NCBI GenBank assembly: GCA_965644295.1 | Contig: CBFFRP010000409.1 | Location: forward strand, 49,207-113,206 | DNA from: Paraphysomonas bandaiensis | Lineage: Eukaryota; Chrysophyceae | DNA: 64,000 nucleotides | Direction: 5' to 3' | The notes under the pieces: generated by a model | Databases searched by the model: none | What the model was told of the DNA's origin: nothing | The model's input: the letters and a program-made list of their open reading frames with translations, nothing else | Made by a program: the position numbers and the translations under genes | Shown here: positions 22,190 to 33,500 of the stretch, piece after piece | How the letters are laid out: each line of letters begins with the position of its first letter | Position numbering within the stretch: position 1 is the stretch's first letter

Positions 22190-22990
22190 GCATATATTTG
22201 CGTTGGAAGTGCACTTGGCGCACGCAGTAACTTGCATCAATTTCAATTTGAGGACATTGAATTACGATATTCTGCAGACCGAAGAAGTCACTGCTACCAT
22301 GTCACGGGGAATCCAATGAAACAGCAAGGCCCTAGAAACACAGACCGTACTTGGCAAATAATATCTGGGACGCTTGAAATTAAAACTCTTGATAATTATA
22401 TTGCTGCCTTTCTACCTGAATTACAAACAGGTATGTACTCTCAACAACCTCAATAATATAGTATTAGTGTTATTATATATATATATATATATGTTCAGGT
22501 CGATTTTTTCGAAAGTTTATGACACGTTACGATAAACTTGTAGCAACTCAATCTGTCATTGGAAAAAATGTAACTTCAAACTTCGGGAAGGATATTGCCC
22601 GAGACTTAGGGCTTCCGACACCAGAAATGTACACAGGACATTGGATACGTCGACAAACATGCTCAATGATGGCTAATGCAGGCTGCACTTTAAGTGAAAT
22701 TAAATCTGTATCTAAGCACAAGAGTGACAGAACTGTACAAGGTTATATAGATTCTGCTGTCCCTATGAAGATCAAAGCGTCCGAGTCAGTTGCACTGGCT
22801 GGAGTGTTAAGCGTATTGTTCATAGTAGTGATGACAATGATGATGATGCAAGTGACAATAAAAAGCTTCGTGCGACTACAATATTGCACATTCACGGAAT
22901 CATCACTTGCACGAATTTCAATACCTCGCAGTTGCCATTCCCTCAACTTCCTTCTGCGGAATAGGGGTGCAGTTGTTGTAGCTACTGTCT
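22190..22990 (+). pseudogene. Tyrosine recombinase of a Crypton-like transposon, catalytic half
   Basis: The fragment holds the catalytic domain of a tyrosine recombinase. The first catalytic Arg lies in VGSALGARSNLHQF, the HxxR box in YTGHWIRRQTC, and the later KHKSD and nucleophile Tyr in QGYIDSAVP, so all the key residues are present. A GT-AG intron of about 63 nt (roughly 22436-22498) separates the first Arg from the rest and joins in phase. After about 22800 the natural continuation (acidic linker, basic tail) is in another frame, indicating a frameshift. The N-terminal core-binding domain is missing to the left, where Copia B ends. A matching N-terminal half lies at 34909-35262. Confidence 0.72.
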
Positions 22991-23178
22991 ATTGTTATAT
23001 AATATAGCACAGTTGAGTCGACGCTCCCTCGTCATGTAGATAAATTTGATTTGAGATTGGATATTTCATTAGTTTCTTGTTGATAATCTGATTAGCTATT
23101 TTTTCTTCTACCAGCAAGCTACAAACATGTCATAAGTACTAAATAGTAGATATTCAACCTCATGAGGATAAGCTACAA

Positions 23179-23295
23179 TTTAACCTAGGGATAAGGAGTA
23201 TCGTCCCTTGTCTAAATTTTAAAACTCGGGCTTTTCGCCCTCGTTTCAAAATTTTGAGCGCGGGACGATATAGCCTCCTTATTGCCCGTGGTTAA
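23179..23295. repeat. Long imperfect hairpin
   Basis: TTTAACC at the left pairs with GGTTAAA at the right. The arms share AAGGAG/CTCCTT, TATCGTCCC/GGGACGATA and CGGGC/GCCCTCG around a 4-nt TTTT loop. It lies between the recombinase fragment and the terminal repeat of the same element. Confidence 0.65.
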
Positions 23296-23704
23296 ATATA
23301 ACTATAATTAGCATCATATATACAGCAGGCTTTACCTCTGTAAGTGCACCTTATCGAAGGATGTGTGTATGATATGAGACACACAATATCCTGAGAAGCA
23401 TGATATGGCTCCAACCCTGAAAGAACTGGGTGCCACTGCTCCTAACCACCTATATAGCATCAGATATGGTACTTAAACTCTCCTGTAATATTCTTGAAGT
23501 TGTTTCGAAGTCCTGGATATAAAGACAGATCACTTGCACTGACATCGTTGTGATCTTCTACAGCAGTCGAAGGATGGAATATAACCTGGAGTGTTAGATG
23601 ATCTGCTCTTGATATTTGGCTCATGATTGTGGTTTCTCTATAATTGTGTACTATAATGAAATCACGTACATTCGACTGTCATTATCATAATGAAGATAGA
23701 AGTG

Positions 23705-23820
23705 AGCTTCTGTTCAACCGAATATTGAAGTTGAATGTCTATATTAGCCCGGTGGTGATATGAGCGCCCTGTTGAGCCCAAATCAGGTCAAAAAAAAGCA
23801 TTTTTTGAGACAAAATGCGG
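23705..23820 (-). repeat. Terminal repeat of the YR transposon (3' end)
   Basis: Reverse complement of this ~116-bp stretch matches 34720-34832 with roughly one difference in ten. Shared blocks include CATTTTGTCTCAAAAAA, TTTTTTTTGACCTGATTTGG, CACCGGGCTAATATAGACAT and TCAACTTCAAT. Here it closes the element whose recombinase catalytic half lies upstream; at 34.7 kb it opens the element with the N-terminal half. Confidence 0.75.
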
Positions 23821-23983
23821 ATAACATAATACTGAGATAACTGGTTATTACAAAAAAAGTGGATCGGTTTCAGCGTTCGTTGCATACGAAACTGCATGGT
23901 TATGAAGTTAATAAAGACTACGTAATACGGGTTTGATAAATCTACTTCGAACATCACAGAAAGTTATACTATGCCAAGATTAA

Positions 23984-26900
23984 TCAGTGCATTCGGACCA
24001 GGTCTTCCACTTTTTGTACAATATCCCCAACAGATAGTTTGCATTCCAAGGGCGCAGAAGTACTAGAGACATTGCTTTTCTCATTTGCCAAAGTGTGATT
24101 CATCTCATCATTCACAAACTTAGTCACTTGCTTCATCGCGGTTTCGTTCAAGTCAAGAAACATTTCAATTAAATCGCCATCAATAGTATTACTTCGACGG
24201 CTTTGTCTGCGCTCGTGAAAAAATTCTCTCCAATCCTTATGAACCAGGTCGCCGACTCCTTTTGCCACATGATTCATTGATTTTTCGAGAGCTGATAAAA
24301 ACCGAAAATCCTCGGATGAAAGACTCAAAACTGTACCAATAACTCCAGACACAGTGCCAAAAAGTACAGAATCGGGTACCACTGACTTCGCAACAGTTCC
24401 ACCATCGCACACACCAATATCTGGTGTAGAACTTGAATCATTTTTGTGATTCAAAAAGCTGCTGCTTAAAGAACCCTGCCTGAAGACATTTATGAAATCC
24501 CCCAGATGAAACCCTGATTGCATATCCAATCTCCCTTTTTCCTCCTCTGTTTTGGCGTCTAAATTTCGCTTTAACACGAAAATATTTCCGTGGTCCTCAG
24601 ACCCGATGCAGTATTCATTGTTGATAATGTCCACTGCCCTCATATAGTTTGAACTGAAATCTCTAGCCACCTCTTCAAGCGTTCCATCGCTGGCCTTGTA
24701 ATGAAGCAAACATACGCTTCTGAGAAGGTCGCCAACAACTATGTAATCGCCCTTGGTTTTCACGTATAGGGCAAGCACATGACCGTGGTGGCCAAACTCA
24801 ACAATTAACTCAGGCACACCGGAACCATCTTCGCCACAGCTCGAATATCGGAACAGCTGTACCTGAGGTAGGGTTCATATTTGCCATGTTCAAGACAAGT
24901 GACCTTACCTTGCTGTCAATTCCAGCAACTAAGCGCCCATTCAATGACGCCAGTGAAAAAGTAGCACCTTTCGTGACCGATTCTGCAGAGAGCGTCACAT
25001 TTCTCTCTGAACTCACTTCAAACACTAAAATGCGGCCGCGGGTAGGCTGCTGCTCTTCCGGAAGTACAAAAGCTGTACCAACGACAACATACTCCCTCGA
25101 TGGAGTTGCATCAGACTGATTAGATTGAGAGTCCGTCAATACACAGCTTAGACACGACATTCCACACTCGCTGGTATCAAGCTCAAAAGTGTACTGAACA
25201 TCCATAGTGCGATCATCCAAAAACAAGATTCGCTCACTTGACTCTTCTCCACGAGGTGTGCTGTCTATTCGAGAGCAGCAGACTGAAACATATAATATTA
25301 GTGAAATTAGGTGTGCAAAAAGTTCATACCGACAAGAGTAGACGTAGATTTGTGGTGACATATTTGACGGGGGGCTTGGCCAAGAGGATAGCTCTGAAAA
25401 TGGATCTTTTGTAATGAATCAATATTACCAATCAGCAACCCAGATTCCGATGACATCGCCAAGCAATTTGGAAAGAGTGGAGAATTAAACGGTGCCATGC
25501 TGGTGATTTCATCATTAATATTCAAGGCTGAGAATAGGAGTTGATCATTATTACTTCGTGAATAAATAACTGTTGGTCTATCACACGATGCGAATACACA
25601 CTGCGCCCCATCATTAGCAAAGCATGAAAATGAAATAGGGTGAGTGCCCAGCGAAATATCGTGGCGGTCAGACAGCACAGGGAGTCCGGAGGAAATGTTC
25701 ATCACGAATGTAATAAGGGTTCCATCACCAAGTCCAACGAGGAGATGCATGACAGTCCTGTCAGGTATCTCAAAGGCGCCCTCATCTTCAGTAAAATTAC
25801 TGAGGGAAGGTGGTGAGAGAGGAGCGAGTGCCACGCCACGTATTTGTGCAGATTCTTTTCCGAGGTGTACACGAGTGACTTCCTCAAGACCCGGAAGTGT
25901 TAAAACACGAACTGAATTATCTGTCCACATGCCGACCACTAGGAGACTACTTTTCCCTTCGGGATGTGATGATGCGACAGACGACTCATGGGTAAGTTCC
26001 GCTGCAGAGGGTAAATCTATGCTGTGCGGCCGGCCGAGCGAAAAGCATGCAGCGTCATGGTCGAGAGAAATTTCACTGGTCATGACAAGAGTTCGAGATG
26101 TCTTGTCGACCTCAAGACACATGATTTTCCCACCCGCTAGTGCTAATGATAACTGGTACATATTCCCAGTCGCAACAATAGCTTTTGAAGACACAACAAA
26201 CTCTTGTAAGAGTTGAAGTGAATCAGAATCCACAAGTCGAACACCCATTGGCGTAACTTGGGCAAACATTTCCCCAGCCATATTTCCACAGTAGAGAGTA
26301 GGACTAGTGCTGCTGAACCCTGCTATATTTGTTTCGCTCATCTCTTCACCATCTATGCTGAGGATGCGTGTTTCCCATGTGTACGACTGCACAAGAAACT
26401 TATCATATCGTAGGCACTGCTCCCTATCTGCTGGTTGAGAAAGCGACCACAGGCCTTTTATTCCAGGCATGTCAATGGAAGCCTACCAAAATATAAAAGT
26501 AAGAATAACAGCATGGCAACGGCATACCTGCTCGTGAATACCAATACCAGTCTTCACAACGCGAAGAGAACCGTCTTTATAGGCACCGGAGCAGGTTACA
26601 ACCTGTCAACAATAATCACGTATTCTAATGTACAGAATTCGCACCTGAGATTGACCCTGTCTCTCACTCTGCATGACACACATATCGAGAATCGGTCCAA
26701 TGTTCGCATAGTTTTCTATCACTTGAACGCAGCTGCCATCTGGCTCCGGATCGGCGACAAGCTTCACCAACTGACTATCTCCAAAGCTGCTACCCACAAA
26801 CACCACCCCATTGTCGAGGTAGCACATACACTCCGGTATAGAAATCTCTCCTAGAGGCTCCACTACAAGAGTTGCCACTAACCCTCCAGAGTCCTTCTGA

Positions 26901-27789
26901 AGAATTAATAAACTCAAATTTCCGAACTGGTCCCCAAGAAGATACCTGGATCCATCATCACCAATTGCACAGTAGGAGGTAATGTGCTTCCGATCCATAC
27001 CCACAGACTGTACATTTCCAGTCCCGTTGAGATAAGTGATCGTACTTTGCCCAACTATTACTACTCCACCCATTGGAGAAGGAACTGGAATAAGAAAGCG
27101 CGCACCAAACTCAACATTATTCTGTTTCCAGGGACCATCATCAAGAGCCCTGTCATGAATATTTACGAAGTAGGTGCTCAAGTGTCTGCAAGCTTTATTG
27201 TCTTCGTAGAGAAGGCATAGTGTGGGTTTTGAGTATCCGCACAAAAATTTTACATCGATGTGTCTTAACTCTTCAATCCGCACATCGAAGGCATCCTTGA
27301 GACCATTTGGTTCGATTGGAAGGACCTGTGAAACGTGAGTAATTTGACGACAATAGATGGGACGCGATCTACCTTCAACGAGCTATCATAAAGAAGCATT
27401 ACAATCATCCTCCTATCAGGATCAATAATTCCTTTCTGGCCATTATCGAGATCTCTTCCAATTCTATTGCTGACATCTCCTTTATCGTGAGTTGAAATCG
27501 TCTTTGACCGGGAGTCATACTTGAGAACGCAAAACCGCTTTCTCTCTGTTAGGACAAATAGAACATCTTGAGTAAAGTTGCCAGGACGATAATATTCAAT
27601 AGCTGTTATTCTCCCATACAATGAAAATTCTGTGACGGGAATCAGTCCGTCCAGTGTGAGAGTATAAACTTCAATGATACTATTTTTTACAATTATTAAG
27701 TTCCTGTCATCCTCACTTGTGAATTGACACACAACTGCATGGCGCACTGCAGTGGCTTTGTGGCTAGAAACAACATAGCTGAACTCCAT
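23984..27789 (-). CDS. DDB1: DNA damage-binding protein 1 (DDB1)
   Basis: DDB1 is the adaptor linking CUL4-RING ubiquitin ligase to DCAF receptors and, with DDB2, recognises UV lesions. Six exons, 27789-27373, 27325-26645, 26602-26528, 26482-25330, 25282-24909 and 24862-23984, join in phase to 1192 aa (animal DDB1 is about 1140). Colinear family landmarks include [11 protein letters not shown] at the N-terminus, IGIIDP-like [70 protein letters not shown]-like [33 protein letters not shown] and the end [11 protein letters not shown]...VEDLVRMH. The three beta-propellers and helical C-terminus (MMS1_N and CPSF_A families) are therefore complete. Introns are 43-48 nt. The gene appears intact and functional. 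Confidence 0.97.
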
Positions 27790-27985
27790 AGTTCAATTTC
27801 TTATTGTAGATATATTCCGCAAGGCGAATTGTGAAGAGGGGCATATATGAGCTTGTTCAATTCCTCGCATCACTCGCTTGGTTACCACGTTCCATTTCCA
27901 TTGCACGTACAAAAAAAACTGTGGATGGTAAACATGCGGATCTTGTAAACCGCATATTCGCACTAGGAAATTCCTACCTACAATA

Positions 27986-28011
27986 CATACTGCTGTATGT
28001 ACAGCAGTATG
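27986..28011. promoter_or_regulatory. Palindrome upstream of DDB1
   Basis: CATACTGCTGTA and TACAGCAGTATG are perfect reverse complements around a 2-nt centre, 200 bp upstream of the DDB1 start codon. Closely related palindromes occur at 63933-63960 (by NAXD) and 57190-57212 (between ATG2 and the IQ gene). A promoter role is inferred from position only. Confidence 0.45.
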
Positions 28012-28124
28012 CATGTACAAGAAACCGGAAAAAGTTCGATTTCAGTTTCAAAAATATACGATATTGGTATTTCTGGGTGTTTTTTTTCTCTTCTTCTTCT
28101 CATCAAAAAAAAGGAATGAAAAGA

Positions 28125-28238
28125 GGGTGGTTGTGCATATCGATTTCATCGATTTGTTCATCGTTTATTCATCGAAAAATCATCGTTTTTTCAGTGAAAA
28201 GATGAACAAATCGATGAAATCGATATGTACAACCACCC
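28125..28238. repeat. 38-bp inverted repeat (hairpin)
   Basis: Arms 28125-28162 and 28201-28238 are complementary at 37 of 38 positions, with a 38-nt spacer. Both arms contain the internal pattern ATCGATTTCATCGAT. A second, shorter inverted pair follows (GTCTAATATTA near 28273 and TAATATTAGAC near 28328). No coding role. Confidence 0.7.
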
Positions 28239-28859
28239 CCAGTATATAAATAGCAGGATTTTAGGAAAAAACAGTCTAATATTAAGGTATGGGTGGGAAG
28301 AAGAGATTCCCAAAATCCTGAAATCAGATAATATTAGACAAAAATATTGCGAGACTCCTCTATAGAAAACAACCATTGAATAATGGCAGGATTTTGGGAA
28401 ATATGTGCTGTCTCGTTGGTTATGTATGGTAGTGGGGTGACTGTATAGTACGTATAGTGGTATGGTATACGCTGCCTCCTGTCATAGAAGAGTGGAATCA
28501 TATCATGATCACTCTAACGGTCCAATTGCTACATATCACTGACAAGAAGACAGAGAACAGCGATCGGAAACGCTCAGGAGGTAGTCTCAAAGCGTCTATG
28601 CACCAAGGCAGAAAGATATTACGGCTGTATGATGAAACTATTCTCTGAATGATGGATACGAGACATACATGAAGATCCACCAGTAGCCTCTTCATTGTAC
28701 CACTCTCATACTGGAGATCTTCCGAATGATACTTTGATTGAAATTTTTGGTCATATGTATTGGTAACGGAGGTGACTACATTCTGGATGAAGAAAATATT
28801 TCTACAACTCAGTAAGCAATATCCGGTAAAATAGAGGCAGTTCATATTGCAGTCCATCG

Positions 28860-29079
28860 GCAGTTCATATGACGCTTTATGCAATAGTTTAGATGGCAGT
28901 GCACACAACAGTTTGTCGGCATTTCGTATGAGAGTGCATGCAACAGTTCAGATGACAGTGCACCTGTTAATCGTTAATCGGCATTTCGTATGACAGTGCA
29001 TGCAACAATAATTCAGATGACATTTATACCGCGGTTCATATGAAAGTGTATGAAACAGTTTAGATGACAGTGCGTCACG
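28860..29079. repeat. Degenerate minisatellite, ~50-62 bp units, four copies
   Basis: Units start at about 28860, 28919, 28981 and 29031. Each contains a form of GCAKTTCRTATGA, then GTGCATGCAACA, then TTCAGATGACAGTGC. Units diverge and vary in length. No gene overlaps. Confidence 0.7.
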
Positions 29080-29328
29080 TGTACTGCTTTTTAAAAGACA
29101 ATTAAAAGGTAAAAGTAATGGTATAGTTCGGCAGTTCAAAGTAAATTATTACTATATGGAGGGAAGCATGCATCATACAAAAAACCAAATATATTAACAC
29201 GTAACTAATAACTATATTACACATGGGGTAATAGAGATTTCCCACCACACACAACTAAACACACGAATTACACTTCCACTCCCAGCATATCCGAAGCTTG
29301 TTGCCTAGAAAAAGTCTGGGATGTTTCG

Positions 29329-29558
29329 TCATCCTACATCAATTACATACCACCCAGTGTCTTCTTGCTGGCAATATATTATACCATATTTATCACATAT
29401 AAATGGTATAGTATGTAATACATAGTGTCATACATTACTATATTATAATACATACATCATGCCACAACTAATACGCACCTCTTTTCGTAGTTCATGGAGC
29501 GGGAAGTCTGTGAGTACTCCCCAGTTGTGAGTCGTGATGATATTATCTGTATCACAGC
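29329..29558 (-). CDS. Last exons of an unrecognised multi-exon gene
   Basis: Two minus-strand exons, 29558-29479 and 29367-29329, join in phase across an AT-rich intron and read THNWGVLTDFPLHELRKE, then QEDTGWYVIDVG and TGA. The composition and clean junction look like a real protein end. Possible upstream exons lie at about 29844-29719 (GVIFRYYKYDISAVDILWRG) and about 30180-29950 (VVPPYDLRDNNTRPIER; WRNKVNTELKPL), but I could not make their phases agree. The gene would start near 30.2-30.4 kb. Function unknown. Confidence 0.4.
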
Positions 29559-30547
29559 CTATAAGTTAGTGATGCAAAATACTTACATGCATACATACAT
29601 ATATATTATACATACATTATTTAACTGGTGATATACATTCTATAAGGCTTAACATATAGGACTAATCACACAAAAGAAGCTATATAAGATCATCATACAA
29701 TTCAATGATACATACATTGCATGTCTTCTGTGGATGACTTCAAGTGGGGTGACTTCTTCGATAATTCCTCTCCACAATATATCCACAGCTGAAATATCAT
29801 ACTTGTAATATCTAAATATGACACCCTCAGTCGTATTCATCGTCCTGTACATACAGACTGATGTTAATCCTGTGAGATATTTAATGGAACACATACATAT
29901 ATATACATACATATAGTGCGTACATCCCCTACCCCATATATATATTATACATAGCCATACTGGTAGCTGTAGTGGCTTAAGTTCTGTATTCACCTTATTC
30001 CGCCATCCTATGTGTCGTACCACACACATAAAGAGGGCAATGAGGGCGCTTTTAGCCTTTCTGTGTGTACCTCTCTATAGGTCTTGTATTGTTGTCTCTG
30101 AGATCATAGGGAGGAACAACTCGCCTTGGATATGATCCATACACACAACTCCGTCGAAACACGTCTACGGAAGAGCTGAGATCATTGTTTTACTGATGCT
30201 ATAGACCTTCTATTCATGCGTGTAATCTCATAGTAATGTCATGTATGTATCAAACCATATCAACAGCTAGAATACATACCGCTGTATTATGTAATACACC
30301 CATCATACATTCACTGTATTATGTAATACATATATTGACTATACATTTCCCAAAATCCTGCCTTTCTAAAATTTTTCATTCACAGGCTCCCCCCAGCAGG
30401 GGACCTGGAATGACCGCCGTGGATGAGTTGTTCGCAGTTGCAAAGATAAGTGTGGTGCAACAAGATGTATAACTTCTAGATCCACCATATCTACACATAC
30501 CAGCACCGTACTAATATAAGAGGCGAGGCCAAGAATTAATCAGAAGA
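29559..30547. other. Interval with possible exons and short palindromes
   Basis: Probably holds the 5' exons of the minus-strand gene ending at 29329 and the promoter of the gene starting at 30548. TGTATTATGTAATACA, a near-perfect palindrome, occurs twice, near 30282 and 30318. Confidence 0.35.
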
Positions 30548-33500
30548 ATGGGTGATTTATTTGGAGCCGCTATAAAGGGCGATCACGGAAAAATAAAAAA
30601 GATATTGGGTACTTATAAATTTCTCGTAAATGATGTGGATGTGGTACGTTCTGATTCCAACAGTTGATTGTTTGTGATATTCTTGTTAGAATGGATGCAC
30701 GGCACTGCTTTACGCCTCGCTGAGGAACTACACGAAATGTATTAATCTCCTGATCGACGCGGGAGCCAATGTTAACGTCACGGACACGGTGTGTTTGCTG
30801 TGACTATTTCATGCTCACACCATGCGTAATGCTATGTACCCATTCATTTATATCCGATAGGTGGGTAATTCGCCACTTATGATTGCCTCCTCCAAGAATC
30901 ACAAGGAAACAATGGAAATTTTGATTGCGGCTAGGGCAGACCTGAATTTAGTGAACAATGTATATTCCAAGGACTGTACAGAAGGCTCGCATTTGACATT
31001 TGTACACACAGACAGGAAAAACGGCACTTATTTATGCTGATGAGTATGGTCACACGAGTGCTGTGAAAATGTTACTGGATGCTGGAGCGGATGTATTCAT
31101 TGTGGAGGAGGTTGTTTGTATCATTGCTCGTTTACCTAGGCTTACCCTGTTTAAAGGATGGTGCAACTCGTTGGATAGAGGCGAGAGGGGAATACTTGAA
31201 GACAGTAGTGGTAAATGAAAGACCTATCCTGTAATTGTTTTACGCATTTTTGATGCAGGCCGAGCGGTATGGAAAGTACAAGGTTTGGAATTTGACGTCT
31301 TAATGCGCTATATGAGTTGTTGATTGGCATGTATGTAGCGCCTTGAAGAGCAGAAAGCCATAGCAGAGGAAGCCAGAAAGAAGGTATGAAATTTTACCTC
31401 TTTGTTTGTAGTGATAGACATACAGTACGCCGATGAACATCCCAGTGTTGTTGATATCTACAGAAATATTCACCAAGTTTGTGCTCTACGCCGATATGAG
31501 GAGCCACTCTATGCCAGCTCGCTTGACCTAATACGTGACGATGCGCTCCGCAGTGTCGTCAAGCAGATTCTGCAAGCATATGCTGACCGAGATATATGGG
31601 AGGATAAAGATACTACCAGCGTATCCCATTTCCGAACGCAGTATGAACACTTACAGGAAAGTATTCGGCAATTTATTCAGTATTCGACTCCAGAAGAGCG
31701 GACCGGTGATGAACTCACACGTCTTACGAGCAATAGAGATGAGGCGAGAAGGAGGCTTGCCGCTGTGTTGCGTCAAAACATCAGTGATGTCAACCAGGCG
31801 GCCGTTACGAAGCGGTACGAGTACCTGAAGAACCTCTCTGAGGCTTTTGACGAGCTGGGCGCGCTACCACGAAACAAGTCGGGGGAAGTTTTATTCCCTT
31901 CCTTGAATACTGTATTTACCAGTCTCGATAACTTCGTTGAAAAGTTAGAAGACTGGATATCTCATTGCATCCAGTCTCCTGTGAGCGATACGAATCATGC
32001 GATAATAAAATTCACTTCTGCGTTGAGGGTATACACCGATCGTATTGTGGCTTGTGCCGAACGAGCTCCAGGTACTGACCCCACTTTTGAGCTTTTGGGT
32101 GATTTATGCCCTATTATGAATACACTATCAAGTGCTCTCAGTCGAGAAAAAGACTTCTGGACTCGAGACCCTATCGTCCTGTTTTCTGACCTAAGACCTG
32201 ATGTCACACACCTCTGTCGCCTGATCCGACACTATGCGACGACGACTATGAGGCGTATCGATATTTGGCGACAGGAGATTCCACAGCTTATGGCGGAATA
32301 TATGTCCATTTATCCATGGTTAGCTTATCCACCTGCTTGCGAAAAGTTTTATGAGTTGCATAAAGAAGCCAAGGCGTCAAAGAAAAATGTCAAACAGTTG
32401 ACACGTGATCTCGAGGATGCCGAGGAGGAAAATGACACAATTTTGGCGAGTGATATTGAAGATAGACTTAATCGCGCTCGAGTAGACATGCAGTATAAGA
32501 AACAGACCCTATCTCATGAACGTGCAAGATTAGCGAGCGTATGTGGTGAACACTTCCCTGAGCTCTCTTCTACCCATCCCGACCTCTTTTTTACATTTTC
32601 GCAAGTACCAGATGTTTCACAAGGACTTTTGGTGTTCGACCGAAACCTCGATGACTACTCCGATCAGGTTATGCTCAGTTGTTGTCAGTCTAATATTGTG
32701 TACAAGGCCTCATTTGCCGGACACTCGGTGGTCCTAAAAAAATACCATTTATCGGACCAGTCCAATTCGCTGCGGGGCTTACAGATGGAGGCACTAATAC
32801 TCTCGAAAATTTCTACAAAAACATATTTTGCGTCAGTAAATTGTACCTTTTCGGACGACAAATCAGCATTTATAGAAATGCCGTATTATGCAAACGGAAA
32901 TTTGGGGATGTTCATGCAGCGTATGGGAAGTAAGTTCAGTTATACATGCCGTTGTACTGTTATGCGTAAAGTGTGTGAGGCCTTAGAGTACCTACACTCT
33001 ATAGACATTGTCCACTGCGGTCTGAAATTAGCTAATATATTAATTGACGACAATGCCTGTCCTCGTATCGCTGACTATGATATCAGTATGACATCGTCAG
33101 AGCGACAAGTAGCCACTACCACTTCCTGGTCCCGTGGCACAATCGAGTTTCTCGCCCCTGAGATCCTTCCACCTATATCTGTTCCGGCAACAGCAGCATC
33201 TGATATGTACTCCTTTGGTGTTTGCCTTCTCAAAGTGATGGAAAAAATGTGCTGTCGAGATGCACAAAATGGGGTACATGTGGTGCCTGTTGTAGATGAT
33301 CTGCCCTTGCAAAATATTCTCGCTCTTCTTTTATCGGCTGAACCCCGAGCCCGTATAAGTGCTGTAGATGCGCTCAAGAGTGAATTCTTCACATCGGTGG
33401 AACTGACAATGGGCGAGCATGAGCTTTTAAAATTTAAGGTATCCAACGATGCGGCATCCGTCGAGAATTCAATGCGGTCGGAATGTTGTCGGTGTGAGCG

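Noticed and set aside
25644-26216. 190-codon plus-strand frame
   Set aside because: Antisense to DDB1 exon 4, whose protein is unmistakable.
23984-27789. DDB1 as the CPSF160 or SF3B3 paralogue
   Set aside because: Length and the N- and C-terminal sequences match DDB1, not the longer paralogues.
28860-29079. Possible CRISPR array in the minisatellite
   Set aside because: Repeats and spacers are not distinct, unit sequence diverges throughout, and the genome is eukaryotic.
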